NCBI GenBank assembly: GCA_001724855.1
Contig: MEED01000015.1
Span: 62,001-126,000, forward strand
Length of the DNA stretch: 64,000 nt
Direction of reading: 5' to 3'
From: Lautropia sp. SCN 69-89
Lineage (GTDB): Bacteria; Pseudomonadota; Gammaproteobacteria; Burkholderiales; Burkholderiaceae_E
In this document: one piece after another, positions 25,685-36,377 of the stretch
Position numbering within the stretch: position 1 is the stretch's first letter
Layout of the letters: each line of letters starts with the position of its first letter
Program-made: the position numbers and the translations under genes
The notes under the pieces: model-generated
What the model was told of the DNA's origin: nothing
Databases searched by the model: none
Seen by the model: the letters and a program-made list of their open reading frames with translations, nothing else

Positions 25685-26062
25685 GTGAACCAGGCCAGCG
25701 AAGGGGTCGGCCTGCTCGCGCGCGTTCGCGCGCTGGCGAGCGGCCTTCTCGAGATCCTCGAGACGCGCCTGGAGCTCGTCGGCGCAGACCTCGAACTGCA
25801 GGCCGAGCGGCTGCGCGTGCTCATCGCGCTGCTGTTCGCCGGATTGCTGTTCCTTGCGCTCGCCCTGGTGTTCGTGTCGGTACTGGCGATCGCGGCGTTC
25901 TGGGATACGTACCGGCTCGCGGCGATTGCCGCGGTCGCCGCGATTCACCTGGCGGCGGGCACCGGCTGCCTGCTGTGGCTGCGCCGGCTCGTGCGCATCG
26001 GCCCTCGCCCGTTCGAAGCGACGATCGCCGAACTGCGGCAGGACATCGCGCGGCTGCGCTGA
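25685..26062 (+). CDS. YqjE-type phage-holin-superfamily III protein
   Basis: A 125-residue protein with two hydrophobic hairpins at about residues 45-72 and 79-100, preceded by an amphipathic helix. It matches the Holin-X/YqjE family, which is chromosomal and not a sign of a prophage. It lies between the DUF883 and YqjK-like genes, which is the standard order. Function is unknown; the trio may affect envelope or ribosome state in stationary phase. Confidence 0.85.
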   Translation: MNQASEGVGLLARVRALASGLLEILETRLELVGADLELQAERLRVLIALLFAGLLFLALALVFVSVLAIAAFWDTYRLAAIAAVAAIHLAAGTGCLLWLRRLVRIGPRPFEATIAELRQDIARLR

Positions 26063-26089
26063 CACCCGTTGCGACTTCGAGGGCGCGCC

Positions 26090-26593
26090 GTGATCGAACC
26101 CGCTCCCGACAGGTCGGCCGCGCCGGCGGCGGCCTCTGCCATGGCACCCGAAAGTGCCGCGCAGCGGATGGCCCGCCTGCGCGCGCTCAGCACGCTGCAG
26201 CGCGACGGGCTTGCCGCGCGCTGGCAACGGATCGAGCCCACGCTCGAACGCGTCGATCTGGCGCTCGGGCGGGTGCGTCGGTTGCGCGAGCATCCGCTCG
26301 CGCTCGGCCTGCTGGCGGTGTCGGCGACCGGACTGGTCGCGAGTCGCCGCGGGCGCCGGCTCTTCGGCATGCTGCGGTTCGGCTGGCGTTTCGGGCTGCG
26401 CGCCGCGACCGTCGCCTCGCTATGGCGCGCGGTACGCACGCTGGCGAGCCCCGATGTCTCCCGGGCGCCGGCGCGCGGCGTCCGAAATCCGGTCACGGGC
26501 GCGTCTGCGCTTCGCGCCTGGGCTGGCGCTCGATCAAACGGGCCAGATGACCCATCTCGGTCGACAGCAGGTGTACCAGATCGTCGAGCGTGA
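26090..26593 (+). CDS. YqjK-like protein
   Basis: A protein of about 167 residues in the position of yqjK. The N-terminal S-A-A-Q-R-M-A-R-L-R-A-L-S-T-L-Q-R-D segment resembles the YqjK start. A hydrophobic stretch (A-L-G-L-L-A-V-S-A-T-G-L-V-A) follows. GTG 26090 is used; TTG 26069 and ATG 26141 are alternatives. The last 101 bases overlap the convergent CBS gene, and this tail (about 30 residues) has no recognisable features. The true protein may therefore end earlier in related strains. Confidence 0.6.
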   Translation: MIEPAPDRSAAPAAASAMAPESAAQRMARLRALSTLQRDGLAARWQRIEPTLERVDLALGRVRRLREHPLALGLLAVSATGLVASRRGRRLFGMLRFGWRFGLRAATVASLWRAVRTLASPDVSRAPARGVRNPVTGASALRAWAGARSNGPDDPSRSTAGVPDRRA

Positions 26594-26939
26594 CGATACC
26601 GGCCAGCGCCCCGTCGCGGTCGACTACCGGCAGCCGTCGCACGCCGCGCGAGCGCATCAGCCGGGCCGCTTCCAGCGGGTCGCTCTCGCCGGTCACGGTG
26701 ACGAGTCCGTCGAGCATCACGTCGCCGGCCATGATGACGTTGGCGTCAAGGCCCGTCGCAACGATCTCGATCACGATGTCGCGGTCGGTGACCACGCCGA
26801 TCGGCCGGCGACGCTGTTCGTCGTCGACGACCACGACCGCGCCGACGTGCCGATCGCGCATCCGGCTGGCGACCTCGGCAAGCGAAGTGGTCGCCAGGCA
26901 GGTCACTACGCCGCGCGTGCTGGCATCTCCGACGTTCAT
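26493..26939 (-). CDS. two-CBS-domain protein
   Basis: A 148-residue protein made of two CBS domains in tandem (V-G-A-V-V-V-V-D and V-R-R-L-P-V-V-D motifs, each followed by G-V/I-V-T-D/L-x-D). Free CBS-pair proteins bind adenine nucleotides and sense energy state. An excellent ribosome-binding site (GGAGGTGA) lies just before the ATG at 26939. A perfect FNR box and a GACAAT -10 box upstream suggest induction at low oxygen. It overlaps the convergent YqjK-like gene at its 3' end. Confidence 0.9.
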   Translation of the reverse strand: MNVGDASTRGVVTCLATTSLAEVASRMRDRHVGAVVVVDDEQRRRPIGVVTDRDIVIEIVATGLDANVIMAGDVMLDGLVTVTGESDPLEAARLMRSRGVRRLPVVDRDGALAGIVTLDDLVHLLSTEMGHLARLIERQPRREAQTRP

Positions 26940-26965
26940 CCTCACCTCCGTAGCCGATTGCCGCG

Positions 26966-27007
26966 ATTGTCGACGCACGCACGGTCGCGCGGGTTGATCG
27001 CCATCAA
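26966..27007 (-). promoter_or_regulatory. FNR-dependent class II promoter of the CBS gene
   Basis: TTGAT-CGCC-ATCAA at 26994-27007 is a perfect FNR consensus inside the 16-base dyad GTTGATCGCCATCAAC. On the minus strand a GACAAT -10 box lies at 26971-26966. A start about seven bases after it (near 26959) puts the box centre at -41.5, the class II FNR position. Confidence 0.75.
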
Positions 27008-27038
27008 CGGGCGAAGCGACGCTCGGCCTGCGCTGTCC

Positions 27039-27716
27039 ATGCTTGCCGCGATCACTGCCGGGTGCCGCGTCGCGCGGACCATACGGAGCGCGGCCATCGG
27101 CCTGGTGCTGGGCTGCGCCGCGGCGCTCGTGCCCGCGATCTGCGCGCCGAACAAGGCTGCGGCGCAACCCGCAACGGCGGCGCAACCCGTAGCGGCGGCG
27201 GCACCCGCAGCGGCGGCCACTGCGGCACAGTCTGGATCGGCACCGGCGGCCAGCGCCGCGCCGGCCACCACCTCTGTCGAGGGGCGCGTCGTACGCGTGC
27301 TCGATGGCGACTCGCTTCTGCTGCGCATCGACGGCCAGGGCGTGCGCGGCGTGCGGATTGCCGGCATCGACGCGCCCGAGAAAGGCCAGCCCTTCGCCGA
27401 CGTCGCGCGCCGCGCGCTGCTCGCGCAGCTCGACGACCGCGAGATTCGCGTCGAGGTCGTCAAGACCGATTTCTTCCAGCGGCTGGTCGGCCGCGTGTTC
27501 GTCGATGGCCGCGACGCGGGCCTCGCGCTGCTTCACGCGGGGCTCGCCTGGCACTTCAAGCGCTACGACGCCGACCTCGCGCCCGCGCAGCGCCGCCGTT
27601 ATGCGCAGGCCGAGCGGCAGGCGCGGCTGCGCGGCCTGGGCCTGTGGCGCGATCCCGCGCCGGTGCCGCCCTGGGAGCACCGCGCGCAGGCGCGCCGCTC
27701 GCGCGCGCAGCCCTGA
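27039..27716 (+). CDS. secreted thermonuclease (SNase-like) family protein
   Basis: A 225-residue protein. A hydrophobic signal-like segment lies at about residues 15-35, followed by an alanine-rich linker of about 45 residues (to residue 76). The nuclease domain then contains V-L-D-G-D-S-L, R-I-A-G-I-D-A-P-E and a L-V-G-R-V-F motif, which supply the staphylococcal nuclease active-site Asp, Arg, Glu and Arg. It probably degrades nucleic acid outside the cytoplasm. The FNR box ends 31 bases upstream of the ATG. ATG 27039 gives the signal peptide; no strong ribosome-binding site was seen. Confidence 0.85.
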   Translation: MLAAITAGCRVARTIRSAAIGLVLGCAAALVPAICAPNKAAAQPATAAQPVAAAAPAAAATAAQSGSAPAASAAPATTSVEGRVVRVLDGDSLLLRIDGQGVRGVRIAGIDAPEKGQPFADVARRALLAQLDDREIRVEVVKTDFFQRLVGRVFVDGRDAGLALLHAGLAWHFKRYDADLAPAQRRRYAQAERQARLRGLGLWRDPAPVPPWEHRAQARRSRAQP

Positions 27717-27735
27717 AGACAGGCGGACTCGAAGC

Positions 27736-28488
27736 TCAGCGAAGCAGTTCGGGCAGCACCGTTGCGGCCGAGCCGCGCAGCACGTGATCGGCCAGCGCAT
27801 CGATCGGCGTGTCCTGCGGGTTCACCACCGCGATCCGCGCGCCGGCCTGGCGCGCCAGCAGTGGCAGCCCGGCGGCCGGATGGACCAGCGCCGAAGTGCC
27901 GACCACCAGCATCAGGTCGCAGCGCAGCGCAGCGCGCTCGGCGCGCGAGAACACGTCCGGCGGCAACAACTCGCCGAACCAGACGACGTCAGGGCGCAGC
28001 GGCGCGCCGCAGCGCGGGCAAGGCGGCGGCTCGCGCGGGTCGGCGCGCCAGTCGAAGGCCGGCTCGATGCGCTCGGGGTTGCCGCAGCCTTCCAGGCATT
28101 TCACGCGCAGGATGTTGCCGTGCAGCTCGAGCACTTCATGGCTGCCGGCCCGCGCGTGCAGGCCGTCGATGTTCTGCGTCACCACCGACACGCGCGGCCC
28201 GCGGCCCTCGAGGGCAGCGATCGCGCGATGTGCGGCGTTCGGCTGCGCCGCTGCGATCGCCGCGCGCCGCTCGGCATACCAGCGCCAGACCATGGACGGA
28301 TCGGCGCGAAACGCGGCCTCGGTCGCGAGTTGCTCGGGATCGAATCGCGCCCACAGCCCGGTGAGCGCGTCGCGGAAAGTCGGGATGCCGCTTTCGGCCG
28401 AGACGCCCGCGCCGGTGAACACGACCAGCCGGCGCGCCGCCTGCACCCAGGCGCGCAGTTGGGTGAGGTCGGCGTCCCGGTCGCTCAC
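27736..28488 (-). CDS. NAD-dependent protein deacylase, Sir2 family
   Basis: A 250-residue sirtuin. NAD-binding motifs are G-A-G-V-S-A-E-S-G-I-P-T-F-R-D (from residue 26) and T-Q-N-I-D-G-L-H. The catalytic base is His123 in E-L-H-G-N. Zinc ligands are Cys131, Cys135, Cys157 and Cys160. It removes acyl groups from protein lysines, using NAD. Its ATG overlaps the rlmB stop, so it is coupled to that gene. Confidence 0.93.
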   Translation of the reverse strand: MSDRDADLTQLRAWVQAARRLVVFTGAGVSAESGIPTFRDALTGLWARFDPEQLATEAAFRADPSMVWRWYAERRAAIAAAQPNAAHRAIAALEGRGPRVSVVTQNIDGLHARAGSHEVLELHGNILRVKCLEGCGNPERIEPAFDWRADPREPPPCPRCGAPLRPDVVWFGELLPPDVFSRAERAALRCDLMLVVGTSALVHPAAGLPLLARQAGARIAVVNPQDTPIDALADHVLRGSAATVLPELLR

Positions 28489-29222
28489 GGCCTGGCGCGG
28501 GCAAGCCGCTGGCGCATCGTCTCGTAGAGCACCACGCCGGCGGCCACCGAGACGTTCAGGCTGCCGACCTTGCCCGCCATCGGGATGCGCACCAGCGCAT
28601 CACAGCGCTCGCGGGTGAGCCGGCGCATGCCGCGACCCTCGGCGCCCAGCACCCACGCCACCGATTCCCCGAGCGCTTCGTCGTACAGCGAGCTCGCCGC
28701 CGAGTCGTCGGTGCCGATCAGCCGGATGTCCCGATCGCGGATCGCGTCCATCGCGCGAGCGAGGTTGGTCACCATGACGTAAGGCACGCTCTCGGCCGCG
28801 CCGCTGGCGGTCTGGATCGCCACCTCGGTGAGCGCACAGGCGTGATCCTTCGGGGCGATCACCGCCTGCGCGCCGGCGCCATCGGCCACCCGCAGGCAGG
28901 CGCCGAGGTTGCGCGGATCGGTCACGCCGTCGAGCAGCAGCAGCGTGATCGGCGCGACCGCCGTGTCGAGCAGCTCTTCGAGCGACAGCGTCGGGGGCGC
29001 GAAATCGACGATCGCCACCACGCCCTGGTGGCGCTTTCCGGGGCACATCTTCGCGATGCGCGCGCCGTCGACGAAGTGCGGGCGCAAGCCCGCCTGGTTG
29101 GCGATCTTCACGAGGTCGCGCACGCGCGCGTCTTCGCGCGAGGCGTCGACGTAGAGCTCGCGCACACCCTGCGGGGCACGCCGCAGCCGCGCCAGCACGG
29201 CGTGAAATCCATGGATCAGCAT
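28485..29222 (-). CDS. rlmB: 23S rRNA (guanosine-2'-O-)-methyltransferase RlmB
   Basis: A 245-residue SPOUT methyltransferase that modifies G2251 of 23S rRNA. The N-terminal substrate-binding domain begins I-H-G-F-H-A-V. The C-terminal knot has the motifs D-P-R-N-L-G-A, L-G-A-E-G-R-G-M-R and I-P-M-A-G-K-V-G-S-L-N-V-S. It follows rnr by 30 bases, a common pairing, and overlaps the sirtuin gene downstream. Confidence 0.96.
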   Translation of the reverse strand: MLIHGFHAVLARLRRAPQGVRELYVDASREDARVRDLVKIANQAGLRPHFVDGARIAKMCPGKRHQGVVAIVDFAPPTLSLEELLDTAVAPITLLLLDGVTDPRNLGACLRVADGAGAQAVIAPKDHACALTEVAIQTASGAAESVPYVMVTNLARAMDAIRDRDIRLIGTDDSAASSLYDEALGESVAWVLGAEGRGMRRLTRERCDALVRIPMAGKVGSLNVSVAAGVVLYETMRQRLARARP

Positions 29223-29252
29223 CTGCAGCGCTCCCGGCAGATCAGGGCGTGT

Positions 29253-31877
29253 TCAGTGGTGGCGCTTGCGGCGCGCTCCGCCGCCCGCGGGCGGTGCGGC
29301 GCGGCGCGATCGCGCGGCCAGGCGCTCGGCGCGCGCCTGCTTGACCTTCTCGCTCTTGGGCTTGGCCGCCTTGCGCACCTTGCCACCCGCCGCCTTCGAT
29401 CCTGCCGCCTTCGGCGGCGCTGCGCGCCCGCGCACCGGCCTGCCGGGCTCGGGCGCCGCCATCTCCTCGGGTGGCGGCGTGACCGCGCCCACCGCGTCCG
29501 GACGCAAGCCGCCGTCGTCGGCGGCCTCGCGACGACGGATGCGGCTGATCGCCCGGAAATCGAGCCGCTCGACCAGCCGGAAGTCGATGCGGCGTGCCTC
29601 CAGGTCGACGCGCGAAACCTGCACGTCGAGTTCGTCGGTGAGGCGGAAGCGCCGACCGGTGCGCTCGCCGCGCAGTTCGTGCGCGCTCTCGTTGTACTGG
29701 AAGTACTCGCCGCCCAGCTCGGAGACGTGCACCAGCCCCTCGACGTACAGGTCGTTGAGCGTGACGAACACGCCGAACGGCGCCACGCCGGTGACGCGTC
29801 CGGCGAACTGCTCGCCGACGCGCTCGCGCACGTACATGCACTTGAGCCACGCCTCGACATCGCGCGAGGCCTCGTCGGCGCGCCGCTCGTTGGCCGAGCA
29901 GATGGCGCCGAGCGCCTGCCAGTTCTCGTGCTCGAGCTGCCGCGCCTGCGCCTGCGCGGCCGCCACGTCCTCCTTCTTGCCCGGCAGTTCGCGCTCCCCG
30001 GCCTCGACGACCAGCGCCGGACGGTAGCGGCCGCCGGCGAGCAGGGACTTGATCACGCGGTGCGTGAGCAGGTCGGGATAGCGGCGGATCGGCGAGGTGA
30101 AGTGCGTGTAGGCGTCGTAGGCCAGTCCGAAGTGCCCGATGTTGTCGGGCGAATAGACTGCCTGCTGCATCGAGCGCAGCAGCATCGTCTGCAGCAGCGC
30201 CGAATCGGGACGCGCACGCACCTGGGCGGCCAGCTCGGCGTAGTCCCGCGGCGTGGGCTCGTCGCCGCCGCCCAGCGCCAGGCCCACGCTGCGCAGGAAC
30301 TCGCGCAGCAACTGCAGCCGCTCCGGCGTGGGTCCCTCGTGCACGCGAAACAGCCCCGGATGCTTGCTGCGACGCATGAAGTCGGCGGTACAGACGTTGG
30401 CCGCCAGCATGCACTCCTCGATCAGCCGGTGCGCGTCGTTGCGCTGGCTGGGAACGATGCGCTCGATGCGCCCGGCCGGGTCGCAGACGATCTTCGTTTC
30501 CACCGTCTCGAGGTCGATCGCGCCGCGCCCCTGCCGCGCCACGGCGAGCGCCCGGTACAGCTCGTGCAGGTTGCGCAGCATCGGCAGCAGCGCGGTGCGC
30601 GACGGCGGCGGCGCGAGTGCCGCGCCGCCCGAGAGCATGCCCCAGACCTCGTCGTAGGTCAGGCGCGCCGCCGAGTGCATCACCGCCTCGTAGAACTGGT
30701 AGGCGCGGATCTGCCCGCGCGCGCTGATCACCATGTCGCAGACCAGCACGAGCCGGTCGACCTGCGGATTGAGCGAGCACAGCCCGTTGGACAGCTTCTC
30801 GGGCAGCATCGGAATCACGCGGCGCGGGAAGTAGACCGAGGTGCTGCGCTCGAGCGCATCCTGGTCGAGCGGCTCGCCCGGCTTCACGTAGTGGGCGACG
30901 TCGGCGATCGCGACGATCAGCCGGAAGCCGCCCGCACGCCGCGCGCGGCCCATGGCCGCGCCGGCCTGCACGGCGGCTTCGTCGGCCTTCGACCCCGCAG
31001 CGCCGACCGACTCGCCGCGTGACGGAACCGTCTCGATCGGCTCGCAATAGACCGCGTCGTCGAAGTCGCGCGCGTCCTCGCCGTCGATCGTCACCAGCGG
31101 CACGTCGCGCAGGTCGACGCGCCCCTTCAGGTCGGCCGGACGCACCGCGCCCGGCAGCTTCGCCGCCTGCGCGACCGCCGCTTCGCCGAACTGGTGCGGC
31201 ACGTCGAACTTGCGCACCGCGATCTCGATCTCCATGCCCGGGTCGCCGATCTCGCCGAGCACCTCGACCACCCTGCCGATCGGCGGCGCCTGCCCCGACG
31301 GCGGATCGACGATCTCGACGGTGACCACCTGCCCGTGCTGCGCATGGTGCGTGTCGCCCGGCGGGATCAGGATGTCGTGCTTGATGCGCTGGTCTTCGGG
31401 CACGACGATGTGCACGCCGCGCTCGTTCAGGAAGCGCCCGACCAGGCGCCGGTGCGCGCGCTCGGTCACCTCGACGATGCGGCCCTCGGGCCTGCCGCGC
31501 GAGTCGTAGCCGGTGCGCTTGACCAGCACGCGGTCGCCATGCATCGCCTTCTGCATCTCGCGCGGCGACAGGAACACGTCGGGCCCGCCCGCGTCGGGAA
31601 TCAGGAAGCCGAAACCGTCGCGATGGCCCTGCACGCGCCCGGCCACGAGATCGAGCTTGCTCGCCAGCAGCAGCACACCCTTGCGGTTGGGCAGCAACTG
31701 GCCGTCGCGCTCCATCGCGAGCAGGCGCCGGTTCAGGTTGTCGAAATGCGTCGACGGCACTTCGAGCCGCTCGGCCAGTTCGGCCGGCGTCATCGGCACG
31801 TCGGCGGCGCGCAGGCATTCGAGGATCGCTTCGCGCGTCGGGGCGAACCAGGTCGTCGGGGTCTGGCGTCGGCTCAC
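29253..31877 (-). CDS. rnr: ribonuclease R
   Basis: A 3'-5' exoribonuclease of about 874 residues. A winged-helix domain is followed by cold-shock domains, the RNB catalytic core (I-D-G-E-D-A-R-D-F-D-D-A-V with the metal-binding aspartates), an S1 domain (V-T-G-V-A-P-F-G-V-F-V) and a lysine- and arginine-rich tail, as in RNase R. GTG 31877 is chosen; the frame also has a TTG at 31898, which would start inside the divergent tRNA promoter. It leads the rnr-rlmB-sirtuin operon. Confidence 0.93.
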   Translation of the reverse strand: MSRRQTPTTWFAPTREAILECLRAADVPMTPAELAERLEVPSTHFDNLNRRLLAMERDGQLLPNRKGVLLLASKLDLVAGRVQGHRDGFGFLIPDAGGPDVFLSPREMQKAMHGDRVLVKRTGYDSRGRPEGRIVEVTERAHRRLVGRFLNERGVHIVVPEDQRIKHDILIPPGDTHHAQHGQVVTVEIVDPPSGQAPPIGRVVEVLGEIGDPGMEIEIAVRKFDVPHQFGEAAVAQAAKLPGAVRPADLKGRVDLRDVPLVTIDGEDARDFDDAVYCEPIETVPSRGESVGAAGSKADEAAVQAGAAMGRARRAGGFRLIVAIADVAHYVKPGEPLDQDALERSTSVYFPRRVIPMLPEKLSNGLCSLNPQVDRLVLVCDMVISARGQIRAYQFYEAVMHSAARLTYDEVWGMLSGGAALAPPPSRTALLPMLRNLHELYRALAVARQGRGAIDLETVETKIVCDPAGRIERIVPSQRNDAHRLIEECMLAANVCTADFMRRSKHPGLFRVHEGPTPERLQLLREFLRSVGLALGGGDEPTPRDYAELAAQVRARPDSALLQTMLLRSMQQAVYSPDNIGHFGLAYDAYTHFTSPIRRYPDLLTHRVIKSLLAGGRYRPALVVEAGERELPGKKEDVAAAQAQARQLEHENWQALGAICSANERRADEASRDVEAWLKCMYVRERVGEQFAGRVTGVAPFGVFVTLNDLYVEGLVHVSELGGEYFQYNESAHELRGERTGRRFRLTDELDVQVSRVDLEARRIDFRLVERLDFRAISRIRRREAADDGGLRPDAVGAVTPPPEEMAAPEPGRPVRGRAAPPKAAGSKAAGGKVRKAAKPKSEKVKQARAERLAARSRRAAPPAGGGARRKRHH

Positions 31878-31891
31878 AGGCTCACTCGAAT

Positions 31892-31919
31892 TTGACAAAT
31901 CGCGCCGGTCGATTAAACT
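31892..31919 (+). promoter_or_regulatory. promoter of tRNA-Leu
   Basis: A perfect TTGACA (31892-31897), a 16-base spacer and TAAACT (31914-31919), about 66 bases before the mature tRNA. It overlaps the possible TTG start of rnr. Confidence 0.65.
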
Positions 31920-31985
31920 GCCGGGCTCTACTCGCGACCGGCATTCGCCAGTCGCCGCCCGCCGGAATCGCCCGGCAGGCCCATC

Positions 31986-32072
31986 GCCCAGATGGCGGAA
32001 TTGGTAGACGCACCAGGTTCAGGTCCTGGCGGTGGCAACACTGTGGAGGTTCGAGTCCTCTTCTGGGCACCA
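31986..32072 (+). tRNA. tRNA-Leu (CAG)
   Basis: An 87-base class II tRNA. The acceptor arms GCCCAGA and TCTGGGC pair, followed by A and an encoded CCA. The anticodon stem CCAGG/CCTGG holds loop TTCAGGT with anticodon CAG. A variable arm and the T-loop TTCGAGT are present. It is the only RNA gene found in the window. Confidence 0.97.
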
Positions 32073-32089
32073 TCGAGCGTCGTCCCCGC

Positions 32090-32596
32090 TCAGCCCCAGC
32101 GCGCCTTCAGGTCGCCCGGGCGCATATGGTCGTATTCCTCGAACGGCTGATGGATCCACGGGTTGGTCGGCAGGTGTTCGATGAAGTAGTCGGGCTGCAC
32201 CACCGAGGCGCCCTTGCGCCATAGTACCGCCGAGCGGATCTCGCGCGCCTGCGGGTAGCGCTCGCGCAGCGCAGGGAGCACCCGCAGCAGCGTCTCTCCG
32301 GTGTCGGCGAGGTCGTCGACCAGCAGCCAGCGCGGACCCGGCAGCGGCTGCGCCGAACTGAGCTGATCGCCGATCAGCAGCCCGCCCTGCGTCGTGCCGG
32401 CGTCGTCGCGGTACGAACTGGTGAACAGCACGCCCAGCGGCTTGTCGAACAGCCGCGAGAACACGTCGCCCACGCGCAGCCCGCCGCGCGCCAGGCAGAC
32501 GATCGCGTCGAAGCTCCAGCCCGACTTCCAGACCTCGAGCGCAAGCTTCTCGACGAGCCGGTTGTACTCGTCCCACGAGACGTAGAGGTCCTTCAT
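32090..32596 (-). CDS. hypoxanthine/xanthine-type phosphoribosyltransferase
   Basis: A 168-residue purine phosphoribosyltransferase-like protein. The PRPP loop is L-L-V-D-D-L-A-D-T-G-E-T-L; a conserved A-I-V-C-L-A-R-G-G motif lies near residue 35. It probably salvages purine bases. It follows purA by six bases and ends the long minus-strand operon, next to the tRNA gene. Confidence 0.88.
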   Translation of the reverse strand: MKDLYVSWDEYNRLVEKLALEVWKSGWSFDAIVCLARGGLRVGDVFSRLFDKPLGVLFTSSYRDDAGTTQGGLLIGDQLSSAQPLPGPRWLLVDDLADTGETLLRVLPALRERYPQAREIRSAVLWRKGASVVQPDYFIEHLPTNPWIHQPFEEYDHMRPGDLKARWG

Positions 32597-32602
32597 CGGC
32601 TC

Positions 32603-35166
<2,564 letters not shown>

Positions 35167-35285
35167 GGGCAGTCTCTCGGGCTCGTTCGGCAGCCGGCGC
35201 CCGTCCGCGGCCAGGCGGGCGGGCGCATTCGGCAAAACTCGTTATTGTAGGGCCTGCCGCCGCCGGCAGCGACCGCGGCCCGGGT

Positions 35286-35471
35286 TCAGGAAAGCAGCAG
35301 CAGCAGCGCGCCGGCCATCGCCGCGCCGGCCCCGACGAAACGGATCTGTCCGTCGCGCATGCGCGCGACCTGCAGGAACATGTCGCGCCAGCGCGTCGGC
35401 GCGAGCAGCGGCATCAAGCCTTCGAGCACCAGCACCAGGCCGATGGCGCGCAGCCAGTCGTGCAGCGTCAC
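35286..35471 (-). CDS. DUF2065 small membrane protein
   Basis: A 61-residue protein with two transmembrane segments (I-G-L-V-L-V-L-E-G-L-M-P-L and V-G-A-G-A-A-M-A-G-A-L-L-L-L-L). The P-x3-W-R-D/R motif between them is typical of DUF2065. It begins with GTG at 35471, five bases after hflC, and is commonly found between hflC and hisZ. Function unknown. Confidence 0.85.
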   Translation of the reverse strand: MTLHDWLRAIGLVLVLEGLMPLLAPTRWRDMFLQVARMRDGQIRFVGAGAAMAGALLLLLS

Positions 35472-35476
35472 GTCGG

Positions 35477-36355
35477 TCAGCGCGAGCGCTCGCCCGGCGC
35501 CTTGAAGAAGCGGAAGAACTCGGACGAGGGGTCGACGACCATCAGGTCGCTGCGGCTGTGGAACGACGCGCGGTAGGCCTCGAGGCTGCGATAGAAGCTC
35601 GCGAACTCGGGGTTCTGGCCGAAGGCAGCAGCGAACAGGCCCGCCGACTTTGCGTCGCCCTCGCCCTTGATGCGCTGCGCATCGCGGTAGGCCTCGGCGA
35701 GGATCACTTCGCGCTGCCGGTCGGCGTCGGCGCGGATCTTCTCCGACTCGGCCGAGCCGGTGGCGCGCCGCTCGTTGGCCACCTGCTTGCGCTCGGACTC
35801 CATCCGCGCGAACACGCGCTCGGAGACCTCGGGGGCGAAGTCGACGCGCTTCAGGCGCACGTCGATGATCTCGGCGCCGATCTGCCGCGAGTCTTCGTCG
35901 ACCTTGGCGCGCACGCTCTCGACCACCTTGTCGCGCTCGCCCGAGATCATGTCGGCGACGGTGCGCCGCGCGACCTCGTTGTTCAGCGCGTCGCGCAGGC
36001 TGCGGTTGATGCGGTCGACCGCGACCTGCTCGCTGCCCGAAACCGAGCGGATGAACGCCGGCGGGTCGACGATGCGCCATTTCACGAAAGTGTCGATCAT
36101 CACGTTGAGCTTCTCGGAGGTGATGAAGCGGTCGCTCTCGGCGGTGTCGATCGTGAGGATGCGCTTGTCGTAGTAGACGACGTTCTGGAACGGCGGCGGC
36201 AGCTTGAAGTACAGGCCGGGCTTGTCGATCACCTGGCGGATCTCGCCGAGCGCATAGACAACGGCAAACTGGCGCTGGTCGACGACGAACACCGTCGACA
36301 TCAGCGCCATCACCGCGACCACCGCGGCGATCAGCAAGGGGACGATTCTGTTCAT
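35477..36355 (-). CDS. hflC: HflC, modulator of FtsH
   Basis: A 292-residue SPFH/prohibitin-family protein with one N-terminal transmembrane helix (about residues 5-25). The S-x-F-V-V-D-Q-R-Q start and the E-R-K-Q-V-A-N-E-R-R-A-T-G segment are typical. With HflK it forms a membrane cage around FtsH and limits its access to substrates. It lies downstream of hflK with a 22-base gap. Confidence 0.96.
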   Translation of the reverse strand: MNRIVPLLIAAVVAVMALMSTVFVVDQRQFAVVYALGEIRQVIDKPGLYFKLPPPFQNVVYYDKRILTIDTAESDRFITSEKLNVMIDTFVKWRIVDPPAFIRSVSGSEQVAVDRINRSLRDALNNEVARRTVADMISGERDKVVESVRAKVDEDSRQIGAEIIDVRLKRVDFAPEVSERVFARMESERKQVANERRATGSAESEKIRADADRQREVILAEAYRDAQRIKGEGDAKSAGLFAAAFGQNPEFASFYRSLEAYRASFHSRSDLMVVDPSSEFFRFFKAPGERSR

Positions 36356-36377
36356 GGTGCGGTTCCCGTCGGTCGCC

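Noticed and set aside
25685-26062. Prophage holin
   Set aside because: The holin superfamily III label belongs to a chromosomal YqjE family; no phage genes are near.
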